A stretch of DNA of 64,000 bases, taken from a virus. The number at the start of each line of letters is the position of its first letter. The first letter of the stretch is position 1. A model generated the notes under the pieces. The model did not search any database. It was given only the letters and a program-made list of their open reading frames with translations, and had not been told where the DNA came from. The stretch is taken from the IMG/VR virus record IMGVR_UViG_3300042939_000736, positions 62,001-126,000 of that record. One strand, written 5' to 3'. Positions 55,862 through 64,000 of the stretch are shown in pieces. The position numbers were made by a program, and so were the translations under genes.

Positions 55862-58620
55862 GTTGTGGTTCAATAAATATATTCAATTATTCAATTACGG
55901 GAGACTGTGAAAACACAGGATCTGGAGGTGTATCCTTTTCAATAAATGGGGGATCTCCAAACTATACAGTAACTGAATATTCATCAACAGGATTATTACC
56001 TACATCGGCAGATACCACATCATATTTTTTTGTAGGTCTTACCGCAGGAACGTATGTTATTGAAATAGTTGACAGTTGTTTAGAAGAACCACTTATTTCA
56101 CAATTTGTAGAATTCACTATTTCTTCGGGAAGTTGTATTTCTATCCAAAGTCAGGGAACAACGTGTGGACTAAACAATGGTTCTATAACGGCATCGACAA
56201 CTAATATATATGGAACAGGATATTATTATTTATATGAAATTAATGATGGATACATAACAAGTGGTACCAACTTTAGTAATATTTTTAATAACCTGACACC
56301 TGGTTTTTATTATGTTATTGGAGATGATGGTGGTGGATGTACCGGTCGTAGTGAAACTTGTCTAATAAAAGAAACAAACTCGTTGGACTTTGGTTTATAT
56401 ATCGTAAATGATGCTAGTTGTGTGCCAATAGATGGAACCGGAAAAATATTTGTAACAGGTACAACAGGAACTCCACCTTATACATACAATTGGACACCGA
56501 ATGTTGGACCCCAAACAGGTCCAATTGTTACTGGTCTTACCGCAGGAACCTATTCTGTAACAGTAACCGATAATTTGGGATGCTCAAAAACACAAAGTGT
56601 TTTGTTGACAGATGTGCCAAATTTAGGTATTGCCGCTATGTTAACAACAAGTCAACCATCTTGTTTTTCAAATGACGGAGTGGTTGATGTTATTGTTTCT
56701 GGTGGAACAGCACCTTATTATTTTTCAGGATCAAACGGAGAAGTTGTTATACAATATAGTAATACATATACCTTTACGGGACTATCAAATGGTGTCTTCA
56801 CAATTTCAGTCACAGACGCGGGTCTTTGTAATGTAACATCATCAGTTTCCTTGATTACACCAAATGGTTTCATTGTAACATCTATGGTTGTTACAAATTC
56901 GAATTGTAATCAAACCGATGGCTCAGTTCATATTGAACTCAATAATGGTCTGGCTCCAGGTAACTATCAGTACACACTCTATGATTATAATAGTAATCAA
57001 ACAGTTATAACCACAACTTCTATTTGTGATTTTACCGGATTAGAAAGTGGAAGCTATACAATAACAATACAAGATGTACCCAACAATTCAGGATGTATTT
57101 ATACAGGTTATTTTTCTGTTGTAAATCAAAATAAGTTCGAAATAAGTGTAAGTAATACTGACACAACTTGTGGATTGAATAATGGTGTTGCAATTATTAC
57201 CGCAACCACAGGAGGAACATTACCTCTAAACTATACATTGTCGGGTGGTACACCTGTTACGACTACAACACAATTAACGAACGTATTTAACAATCTAAGT
57301 CCTGGTTTTTATCAAATAACAGTAACAGATTCTGCGGTACCATCATGTTCACAAACTGAATTATTTTATGTTGCTCCGTCACAGAACGTTAATATAAATT
57401 TAATTGGTGTCCCACCAGTAATAGGTAATGATGGTGAAATATTCCTTAATATTACAAGTGGTAATCCTCCATTTACAATTACGTGGAGTCCAAATGTTGG
57501 ATCACAAACAGGACTACATTTAACAGGTTTGTCAAATGGTAGTTATAGTGTTTTGGTTACAGATAGTGACGGATGTATTTCATCGGACATAATATCATTA
57601 CAAGGCACTGAATTAGTTACAACTTACGCGTCTTTTAATTTGTGTACCGATGATTTCATAGACACAAAAACATATGGAAAAAGAGGAGTTCTTCAAATGA
57701 TGAACGAAGGATTTTTCGATCTTACAACAGGTGATACTGGTTGTGAAATAGTAGAAGCCTACTTTACAACCCAAGTCGAAATTGATGGTGTTGTAAAAGA
57801 AGATTTATTTTTAACTTACACGGGAACACCTTTTCCACAATACGCAGACATTTTATGGATAGAAAGTCTTAGAACCACACTTAAAGAATTTGACGAAGTA
57901 GGAGATGTGATTATTGATTTGGCAACAAATAAAATAACTATAACAAACAAATGTAACACAAAAATAAAGGACTGTGATATTGTAACTTTTAACGACTTTA
58001 GTGATACTAATGTCAAAATAAATTTGTTGGTTGAATATCTAATAAATTGTCAAACTTGTGGTAAAGCGCCTGATTGTATAGGATTCTATGCTGATATGTC
58101 AATTGTAAGTGGTGATTGTAGTGGTTTCAGTGCAAATATGAATTTAGTGGGACCAACACCAACACCGTCAGTAACACCAACACCAACAATTACTCCTACA
58201 CCTACAATCACACCTACAGTAACTCCGACAATTACACCAACACCTACTATACCAGCAACTGGTTGTACCTGTTTCATATTAGAATCAAACGCCGATCTGG
58301 CGATTTTTGAATATACTAAATGTGGGGAGTCTACACCAAGTACAATTCCTATTTTGTTTGGTACGGGATACACTTGTTCATCAACTACCCCTATTTTAAT
58401 TAGTGGTATGGGATCGGTATTGGGTTCATCGGGTTCATGTATAGTTTATGAATGGGAAATCACCTTTAGCGGTGGTGGATCATACACTACATATAATTGT
58501 GGTTCATCAAATGAAACTTCCGTTTTAAGTGGAGGTACTTTCACGGTTTGTTCGACTATAACACCAACAAGTTCATCACCAAATTTTGTGTCAGCAGTAA
58601 ATATTGGAATATGTCCTTAA
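55858..58620 (+). CDS. Adhesin-like protein with SprB-type repeats and a Thr/Pro tract
   Basis: A 920-residue protein starting at the ATGA overlap (55858). It consists of about six to seven Ig-like modules with the pattern GGTPPYTxxW...TGLxAGTYxVTVTDxxGC (for example GTPPYTYNWTPNVG, LTAGTYSVTVTDNLGC, SNGSYSVLVTDSDGC). This is the SprB-repeat signature, which I know from gliding adhesins of Bacteroidota. Regular Cys pairs may lock the modules. Residues about 764-800 are a mucin-like tract of Thr and Pro (TPTPTITPTPTITP). The C-terminal 100 residues form a Cys-bearing domain. No signal peptide; it is a particle component, probably receptor binding. Its repeats may mimic or come from host adhesins. 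Confidence 0.78.
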   Translation: MSCGSINIFNYSITGDCENTGSGGVSFSINGGSPNYTVTEYSSTGLLPTSADTTSYFFVGLTAGTYVIEIVDSCLEEPLISQFVEFTISSGSCISIQSQGTTCGLNNGSITASTTNIYGTGYYYLYEINDGYITSGTNFSNIFNNLTPGFYYVIGDDGGGCTGRSETCLIKETNSLDFGLYIVNDASCVPIDGTGKIFVTGTTGTPPYTYNWTPNVGPQTGPIVTGLTAGTYSVTVTDNLGCSKTQSVLLTDVPNLGIAAMLTTSQPSCFSNDGVVDVIVSGGTAPYYFSGSNGEVVIQYSNTYTFTGLSNGVFTISVTDAGLCNVTSSVSLITPNGFIVTSMVVTNSNCNQTDGSVHIELNNGLAPGNYQYTLYDYNSNQTVITTTSICDFTGLESGSYTITIQDVPNNSGCIYTGYFSVVNQNKFEISVSNTDTTCGLNNGVAIITATTGGTLPLNYTLSGGTPVTTTTQLTNVFNNLSPGFYQITVTDSAVPSCSQTELFYVAPSQNVNINLIGVPPVIGNDGEIFLNITSGNPPFTITWSPNVGSQTGLHLTGLSNGSYSVLVTDSDGCISSDIISLQGTELVTTYASFNLCTDDFIDTKTYGKRGVLQMMNEGFFDLTTGDTGCEIVEAYFTTQVEIDGVVKEDLFLTYTGTPFPQYADILWIESLRTTLKEFDEVGDVIIDLATNKITITNKCNTKIKDCDIVTFNDFSDTNVKINLLVEYLINCQTCGKAPDCIGFYADMSIVSGDCSGFSANMNLVGPTPTPSVTPTPTITPTPTITPTVTPTITPTPTIPATGCTCFILESNADLAIFEYTKCGESTPSTIPILFGTGYTCSSTTPILISGMGSVLGSSGSCIVYEWEITFSGGGSYTTYNCGSSNETSVLSGGTFTVCSTITPTSSSPNFVSAVNIGICP

Positions 58621-58649
58621 ATAAAATAAAAATATAATATATATAGAAT

Positions 58650-60830
58650 ATGGCACTTCAAGTAACAATTACAAATATAAATTCAGTAACATACCCTGTT
58701 GATGTATATGTTTGTACAGATTGTCCAGATACAAGTTGTACTTTAGTTGACACAATTTTTTCTGTACCATCAACAATAAACATACCCGCACCCTATAGCG
58801 GTTCATCTTCTTTTTCTGTTAGAATTGTAGATAGTGCCAATTGTGAATATTGTCAAACTTTTGGAAATACAACAACAACTACAACAACCATAAATCCATT
58901 GTGTTTAAGTTGTGATATTGGTTTTGATTTTTACGATACTAACCCAATATCCGAAATTTCAGTTGGAGAAGTTACAGGAAGTTGTGATACAAATATTACT
59001 GATTACGTTATAAATTGGTATGGACCGGGTATTGGAAGTAGTACAGTTGCGTTTACTTCGGGTATAGGTAATTCATATAGTGGTGACTATACATATACAC
59101 ATCCGCTTACAGGATCATCGTCAGTTCCTGTTGTTGCAGGAGTCTACACACCAATAATACAAAAAATCAAATTGAATGGTATTGAGTACACGGACTTAAA
59201 TTGTTTCCAATCAACTACAGTTGATGTTGATGCATTAACATGTATTAATGGACCTGGAACTAATTTGCCACAATATTCCCATTTGTTAAGTTTTAGTGCT
59301 GTTACAAATTTGAATCCACCACCGGTAAATGTGACTTACGCATTGGATCCTTTGAAACCATATTTTGCAATTAGATTCGATACTGAATTAGTTTATGACA
59401 GTTTGAAAATTACATTGAATGCTGCGGCATATACAGACCCAATTATTTTAGAATATTTTACCGCGGGTCAGTCTTTAGGTGGATCAGATCTTAATTTAAA
59501 TACAACACCAAAAAAATTCCAACATTCCTTTAGTCTACCATTTGTGGCGAAAGTACTTACACTAACAGGGTTTACAATAAATACTGGTGATTATATTGAT
59601 ATAGAAGTTACCCCCAACCCAACAAACAATAACACAAATTGGAAACTTTATTGTGAATGTTTAGAAAATTTTGATTGTTCTTTGTGTGACGACACAAATA
59701 ACACAACACCATTTAAAATAATTGAATCTTCTATAACCCAAGGTGCTGCCAGCCCATGTGACATTATAAGTATGACTTTCCAAGTAAGTGCTTGTACATC
59801 AAGTGATTTTTTAAGATATATGTTAAATACTGGTGGTACTTTTTCTAATATTAATTATATTGATAATTTTTACCAAGGTATAGTGACCCAATATTTCACA
59901 AATATGAGCTCCACACCTCAGATTCAGTGTGTAAATGGTGGGTACTACTTAACGCCACAATGTGATACACCAAGCAATTCTACAATTACTTATAGCAAAA
60001 ATGTACCAGGAGCCGAAGGACAGATAACCATGACCTTCACTGATTTTACAGATTTTCAAGTATATAATAATGGATGGAATAACTTACTTTTTAGTTATTC
60101 GGGGAATCCTACAGATTGTACCGATATTGAATACTACAGATATTTTTGGTTAACAATCCCACTAGCAAGTGGAAATGATAATTGTGGTGACACTACAGGT
60201 TACGAAACTTATTTTATTCACCCATCATCAACATTCACAACTGGTGGAACAGGTCCATGGACAATAACAATTGATATGGCTACCATAACTGACTGTATTA
60301 CATTTACTAGTTGTGATCTAAATTGTAATACTGAAGTTTTGACAACTTTAAGTAATGTAAATAATTCATCAACAGGAACAACTAATAATATTTCAATAAC
60401 TTCAAACACAGGATCAAGATTAGTAACTCCGTGGCATTCCGTAACACTTATAGATTCAGGGTCAACCACTTTTTCATCAAGTACAGTTACAAACCAAATG
60501 TGGATACCAAAATATATTAATGAAACAGTACCTTACTCTGGAAATCCTCTCACCATAATTCCTAATCTTTCAGGGAAGACATGCGATTTCAATAATTGGA
60601 CATATAATTCTGCAAATCCATCAATTAACAACGGTTTTTATGTGCAATTCGGGTTTTGGTACGAAGTTAGAAGGACAAACCCATTGAATGTTGCGGATTT
60701 CGAAATATGGACAACAAATTTAACAAATGGAACATATACTGGTTATCCTGGTCAACCTACCGCATTATTTAAAATATATGAATTTGTAGGTGGGGTTCCT
60801 AATGTGATTGATCCAAACTTTTTTGTTTAA
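58650..60830 (+). CDS. Tail fibre / adhesin-like protein with poly-Thr linker
   Basis: A 726-residue protein. The first 70 residues form a small beta domain (VDVYVCTDC...CTLVDTIF) that is paralogous to the whole protein at 60832-61140. A poly-Thr run of seven residues (about 72-78) follows, then a Cys-spaced region (LCLSCDIGFDF) and large beta domains. The layout of anchor domain, Thr linker and exposed beta part fits a fibre in which the linker gives flexibility or carries sugars. No recognised enzymatic motif. No TATTTAT core precedes it; it may be read through from upstream genes. Confidence 0.65.
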   Translation: MALQVTITNINSVTYPVDVYVCTDCPDTSCTLVDTIFSVPSTINIPAPYSGSSSFSVRIVDSANCEYCQTFGNTTTTTTTINPLCLSCDIGFDFYDTNPISEISVGEVTGSCDTNITDYVINWYGPGIGSSTVAFTSGIGNSYSGDYTYTHPLTGSSSVPVVAGVYTPIIQKIKLNGIEYTDLNCFQSTTVDVDALTCINGPGTNLPQYSHLLSFSAVTNLNPPPVNVTYALDPLKPYFAIRFDTELVYDSLKITLNAAAYTDPIILEYFTAGQSLGGSDLNLNTTPKKFQHSFSLPFVAKVLTLTGFTINTGDYIDIEVTPNPTNNNTNWKLYCECLENFDCSLCDDTNNTTPFKIIESSITQGAASPCDIISMTFQVSACTSSDFLRYMLNTGGTFSNINYIDNFYQGIVTQYFTNMSSTPQIQCVNGGYYLTPQCDTPSNSTITYSKNVPGAEGQITMTFTDFTDFQVYNNGWNNLLFSYSGNPTDCTDIEYYRYFWLTIPLASGNDNCGDTTGYETYFIHPSSTFTTGGTGPWTITIDMATITDCITFTSCDLNCNTEVLTTLSNVNNSSTGTTNNISITSNTGSRLVTPWHSVTLIDSGSTTFSSSTVTNQMWIPKYINETVPYSGNPLTIIPNLSGKTCDFNNWTYNSANPSINNGFYVQFGFWYEVRRTNPLNVADFEIWTTNLTNGTYTGYPGQPTALFKIYEFVGGVPNVIDPNFFV

Positions 60831-60831
60831 T

Positions 60832-61140
60832 ATGGGACAAATTCAAATTACTAGCACAAGTTTTACATCATTACCATATAATGTTTATGTTTGTGATGTT
60901 TATGGAAATCAATGTGTTTTAGTTGCAAATATTGTTACATCACAACCACCAACAATAGTAATTAATGTTCCTATACAATTTAACAACGCACCCGCAATTG
61001 GAATAAAGATAATTGATTCTTTGGGATGTGAAATTTTTAAAATTTTAGATTGTTCACCTGATGGCTTTAATCAAAAACAATTTCAGGATGGGTATTTCTT
61101 TTATTTTATGGATAATGATTCTTACGATTTCCAAAACTAA
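60832..61140 (+). CDS. Short paralogue of the fibre anchor domain
   Basis: A 102-residue protein. I start it at ATG 60832, just after the TAA of the fibre gene, rather than at an ATT upstream. It aligns by eye with the N-terminal domain of the protein at 58650: IQITSTSFTSLPYNVYVC matches VTITNINSVTYPVDVYVC, and IGIKIIDSLGCEIF matches FSVRIVDSANCEYC. It lacks the Thr linker and the distal part. It may cap or replace the anchor module, or be a decoration protein with the same fold. Confidence 0.65.
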   Translation: MGQIQITSTSFTSLPYNVYVCDVYGNQCVLVANIVTSQPPTIVINVPIQFNNAPAIGIKIIDSLGCEIFKILDCSPDGFNQKQFQDGYFFYFMDNDSYDFQN

Positions 61141-61142
61141 AA

Positions 61143-61150
61143 TATTTATA
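61143..61150 (+). promoter_or_regulatory. Putative late promoter core
   Basis: AATATTTATAAGAAAA, with TATTTATA 13 nt before the ATG at 61164. Confidence 0.5.
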
Positions 61151-61163
61151 AGAAAAAAAATTA

Positions 61164-62630
61164 ATGTCATTTTTAACAGATAGAAATTTTGCTTCAGGTG
61201 TTTCGGTTAATGATTTAATTCACATTGTTATAACAGGTGATACATCACAAAATCCTGCCGGATCATCATATAAAACTACTTTGGGTGATGTAATTTCTTT
61301 AGTGACAGGAATTACAGGAAATTATTTACCAATAAGTGGTGGTACAGTTACGGGCACAACTTTCTTTATCAGTGGTTTATCGGCCAACACTTTTTCGGCA
61401 TCAACTATTGGTTCATCAGGTAGTTGTGTAGACGATTTGTATGTTTCGAATATACATTCATGTTCGCCTTTGAATATAAATCCATTTGACGAAGGTGAAG
61501 TTCTGTTTGGGTCCAATAAACAAATTTTTGTTGACTTAGTTGGTAAAAAAGTTGGATTCAATATGACCCCAACATATAATATTGATGCGATGGGAACTAC
61601 TAATGGTAGATTTTTCTTTAGAGGTGCGTCCCTTCCAAGTATAAACATTTCTGGTACAAGTAACTCCTACGTATCCACAAACACTGTGGCAGGAAATGTT
61701 GGGTTATTGTCTGTTGCTTTTGGGGAATCATACCCATCTAACCTTTATGGTGTTGTATCGGGAAATACTTTACTAACAAACACAAATGAATCAAATGATA
61801 TGGTTATTTTAACCAATCAAAGTTCAACTAATGATAAAAATATAAAGTTTTTTGCTGGAAAATCTGCGGATACAAAACCTGATATTATTATTTTGGGTTC
61901 AGGATCAGGATTAAAAAGAGGGTATGTTGGTGTTGGATTAAATAATCCCCAGGAACACTTACATGTTGATGGAAATTCTATAATCAACCAAGGATTAACC
62001 GCGGCAACATTTAATATTTCAACAGCACCTAATATAGATACAAATGTACCTACAGAATATCTAACAAGAGATGCTTCGACCGGTGAAGTTAAAATCAAAC
62101 AAATTCCAGGACCAACCGTTTTCGGTTTATTTGCACAAACAGGAAACAGTGTGGTTATCAGCGGTACCACAGTTGAATCTACTTTAATTGATGGAGGTGT
62201 TGGAACTTTATCTGTTCCGGCAAATGGTTTTTCTATTGGGGATAGTTTTAGAGCGGACTTTGGTGGTTTAATGAGTGTAAAACCTGGTGGTGATACTTTA
62301 AGAATTAGAATAAAAACTGGTAGTGTTATTTTAGGTGATACTGGAGTTTTAAGTATACCGGCAGTAACAAACGATGTTTGGCTTTTAAATATAAATTTTA
62401 CGGTAAGAAAACTTGGGGGACCAACGTTTGCTTCAATTGTAAGTTTAGGAAATCTACATGTAATAAAAGCCGCAAGTACAACACCAACAAGTTTTGCCTT
62501 TAACACTGTTAACTCATCAACTTTTGATACAACAATATCAAATACACTTGACGTTACCGCCGAATGGGGAAGCAATAGTACTAATAACAAAATATATTCT
62601 GATATTTTTGTTCTAAATAAAATATATTAA
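61164..62630 (+). CDS. Tail fibre-like protein
   Basis: A 488-residue protein with the usual fibre style: many Gly/Ser/Thr/Asn, the segment LPISGGTVTGTTFFISG typical of tail-fibre repeats, and RGYVGVGLNNPQEHLHVDG, a motif frequent before the distal region of fibre proteins. The C-terminal 150 residues are a compact beta domain (FRADFGGLMSVKPGG) probably making the receptor-binding tip or trimerisation head. No chaperone of the intramolecular peptidase type is evident. It precedes the glycosyltransferase gene by 35 nt. Confidence 0.7.
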   Translation: MSFLTDRNFASGVSVNDLIHIVITGDTSQNPAGSSYKTTLGDVISLVTGITGNYLPISGGTVTGTTFFISGLSANTFSASTIGSSGSCVDDLYVSNIHSCSPLNINPFDEGEVLFGSNKQIFVDLVGKKVGFNMTPTYNIDAMGTTNGRFFFRGASLPSINISGTSNSYVSTNTVAGNVGLLSVAFGESYPSNLYGVVSGNTLLTNTNESNDMVILTNQSSTNDKNIKFFAGKSADTKPDIIILGSGSGLKRGYVGVGLNNPQEHLHVDGNSIINQGLTAATFNISTAPNIDTNVPTEYLTRDASTGEVKIKQIPGPTVFGLFAQTGNSVVISGTTVESTLIDGGVGTLSVPANGFSIGDSFRADFGGLMSVKPGGDTLRIRIKTGSVILGDTGVLSIPAVTNDVWLLNINFTVRKLGGPTFASIVSLGNLHVIKAASTTPTSFAFNTVNSSTFDTTISNTLDVTAEWGSNSTNNKIYSDIFVLNKIY

Positions 62631-62665
62631 ATTCACTTTGTCTATTTTGACAATATATTTTCAAT

Positions 62666-63643
62666 ATGAAAGATATTGTATTTGTTACGGCACAACCAGA
62701 CGTTCCTTATTTCCATTGGCAAGTTAAATTATATACCCACAATTTTATAAAAAAAGGCATCAATCCAAATAACATACATGTAATATTTGCAATGGTTCAT
62801 GGTGCAAAAAAACCAACTGATGAAGCTTTAAAAATAAAAGATTATGGTGTTAATGTTCATTTTTATGAAGATAATAGAGATATTAAAACATATATACCAA
62901 GCATAAAACCTTATATGATCACACAGTGGTTAAAAGAGTTTCCCGAACATGGTAAATTGTTTTTTTTACATGATGCGGATATAATATTTAACTACCTACC
63001 AAATTTCGAAGAACTTTTAAAAGACGAACTTACTTATGTATCTGACACAATTGGGTATATAGGTTATAACTATATTATGGATTGTTGTAATAGATATGAA
63101 ACAAAACATCCAAATTCACAAAAAGGACAGTTACTACAAGAAATGGTTAATATTGTAGGTGTAACAGTAGATTGTGTAAAATGTAATCAAGAAAATTCTG
63201 GTGGTGGTCAATATCTAATTAAAAACACTGATCATAATTTATGGCAAAAAATATATGACGATTGTTCTCCATTATATTATCAGATGTTAGATTATCAAAA
63301 AAGATTTCCCATAAGTCCAGGTGAAATTCAATTTTGGACGGCAGAAATGTGGTCATTACTTTGGAATCTATGGTTAAACGGTAACGAAACCAAAATAACT
63401 AAAGAGCTTAATTTTTCATGGGCAACTGACACCATAGGAGTTTTCGAAAAAAATCCAATACTACATATGGCAGGTGTAACCGAAAATCTAAAAGGTACTA
63501 AGTTTTACAAAGGAGAATACATTAATATTGACCCAATCCAAAAATTAAAATCTAACCCAAACCATTTTGATTACATAGATAAAAACAGCTCAACAATCAA
63601 GTATGTTGAAGTAATGAAATCTTTCATTCAAAATGACTTATAA
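62666..63643 (+). CDS. Glycosyltransferase, HPAT/SERGT-like pattern
   Basis: A 325-residue GT-A-like enzyme. The N-terminus DIVFVTAQPDVPYFHWQVKL is a nucleotide-binding strand-helix, FFLHDADIIF contains a DAD motif for metal and sugar nucleotide, SGGGQYLIKN and PGEIQFWTAEMWSLLW form acceptor-side motifs. The layout (HxQ/W-x-V start, D-x-D, GGGQY, then W-x-x-E/D) recalls hydroxyproline- and serine-directed glycosyltransferases of plants and related bacterial and phage proteins. Position next to fibre genes with Thr/Pro tracts suggests that it modifies them. Family by pattern only; substrate unproven. Confidence 0.7.
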   Translation: MKDIVFVTAQPDVPYFHWQVKLYTHNFIKKGINPNNIHVIFAMVHGAKKPTDEALKIKDYGVNVHFYEDNRDIKTYIPSIKPYMITQWLKEFPEHGKLFFLHDADIIFNYLPNFEELLKDELTYVSDTIGYIGYNYIMDCCNRYETKHPNSQKGQLLQEMVNIVGVTVDCVKCNQENSGGGQYLIKNTDHNLWQKIYDDCSPLYYQMLDYQKRFPISPGEIQFWTAEMWSLLWNLWLNGNETKITKELNFSWATDTIGVFEKNPILHMAGVTENLKGTKFYKGEYINIDPIQKLKSNPNHFDYIDKNSSTIKYVEVMKSFIQNDL

Positions 63644-63646
63644 ATG

Positions 63647-63654
63647 TATTTATA
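63647..63654 (+). promoter_or_regulatory. Putative late promoter core
   Basis: ATGTATTTATAATTAAAA, with TATTTATA 13 nt before the GTG at 63668. Confidence 0.45.
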
Positions 63655-63667
63655 ATTAAAATATACA

Positions 63668-64000
63668 GTGGGACAAACAGATAGACCTAAACCAGTACTT
63701 GCACCCAGGAATGAATGTGATGTTATTACAATTTTTCCTATGGGGGCAAAATGTTTTACAAAAGAACCAACTAATGTAACAACATTTGATGGTGCGGTTT
63801 CGGTTGGTATTACAGGGGGAACACCACCATATACTATAGCTTGGGAAAATGGTAATGTTGCGCCGGCAATAACAAATTTAGGTGTCGGTGAATATAACGT
63901 AACAATTACAGATTCCTACGGTGATTTTGTTATAAACCAAAAATGTGTTCTCAACGCCACACCACTTCCAACTCCAACTCCAACTCCAACACCGACCATA
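63668..64000 (+). CDS. SprB-repeat protein with Thr/Pro tract, 3' end cut by the window
   Basis: The frame starts at GTG 63668 (VGQTDRPKPVLAPRN) and runs open to the window end. One SprB-type module is visible (GGTPPYTIAWENG, then LGVGEYNVTITDSYGD), followed by a repeated Thr-Pro tract (PLPTPTPTPTPTPT) that is still going on at the edge. It is the same module style as the protein at 55858-58620. GTG is chosen because no earlier ATG is in frame and a promoter element precedes it. It probably encodes another adhesin-like or fibre protein. Confidence 0.7.
   Translation, partial: MGQTDRPKPVLAPRNECDVITIFPMGAKCFTKEPTNVTTFDGAVSVGITGGTPPYTIAWENGNVAPAITNLGVGEYNVTITDSYGDFVINQKCVLNATPLPTPTPTPTPTI

Noticed and set aside
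58086-58373. Minus-strand frame with repeated Gly-Val pairs opposite the Thr/Pro tract
   Set aside because: Mirror of the ACACCAACA-type repeat; no independent evidence of coding.
61817-62590. A 257-codon open frame on the minus strand inside the fibre gene
   Set aside because: Antisense to a well-supported fibre gene, has no recognisable motif, and its length follows from the codon bias of the sense frame.
1-64000. Integrated prophage or plasmid origin
   Set aside because: No host flanks, integrase, repressor, attachment site or partition gene is present; the content is that of a lytic phage genome.

Overview
The window is part of the genome of a large, lytic, contractile-tailed phage (T4-like myovirus lineage in the broad sense). 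It is AT-rich, nearly fully coding, and carries a T4-type replication set (family B DNA polymerase, gp32-like SSB, UvsX, FEN-type nuclease, gp41 helicase), a class II ribonucleotide reductase and a complete contractile tail and baseplate (sheath, tube, tape measure, LysM-like gp53, hub, gp25, gp6). No integrase, repressor, tRNA, terminase, portal or major capsid gene is visible; the head genes presumably lie outside the window.

A Bacteroidota host is inferred from three signs. Almost no gene has a Shine-Dalgarno sequence; starts sit in A-rich leaders. The adhesin-like proteins at the right end carry SprB-type repeats, known from Bacteroidota gliding adhesins. A small CCxxxCxxC protein resembles DUF5522, which I recall as common in that phylum. 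This is inference; one sigma-70-like promoter (33115-33143) does not fit neatly.

Layout: 1-1.5 kb, end of a glycosyltransferase and a small virion-type protein with a poly-Thr tail; 1.6-4.4 kb, DNA polymerase; 4.4-10.7 kb, a leftward block with a small protein, a neck protein, a remarkable metallopeptidase/superoxide dismutase/nuclease-like fusion, a membrane coiled-coil protein, a small protein and an SNF2 helicase; 10.7-20.5 kb, neck/tail completion, sheath, HAD phosphatase, tube, tail chaperone with a probable programmed frameshift, tape measure; 20.5-33 kb, giant baseplate and hub proteins plus a repeat-rich acidic protein; 33-40.4 kb, replication and nucleotide metabolism; 40.4-55.9 kb, baseplate wedge and very large peripheral proteins, one with an internal membrane-helix cluster; 55.9-64 kb, receptor-binding or fibre proteins with SprB-like repeats, Thr/Pro tracts and a second glycosyltransferase.

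Two themes join the parts. First, a sharp motif TATTTAT(A/T/C) lies on the coding strand about 5-70 nt before many transcription units on both strands, and looks like a late-promoter core unlike the classical T4 TATAAATA orientation. Second, several virion-type proteins, including the tail sheath, carry poly-Thr or Thr-Pro tracts, and two glycosyltransferase genes bracket the region, which suggests phage-encoded O-glycosylation of its own particle. The most unusual single gene is the three-domain protein at 5902-8034.
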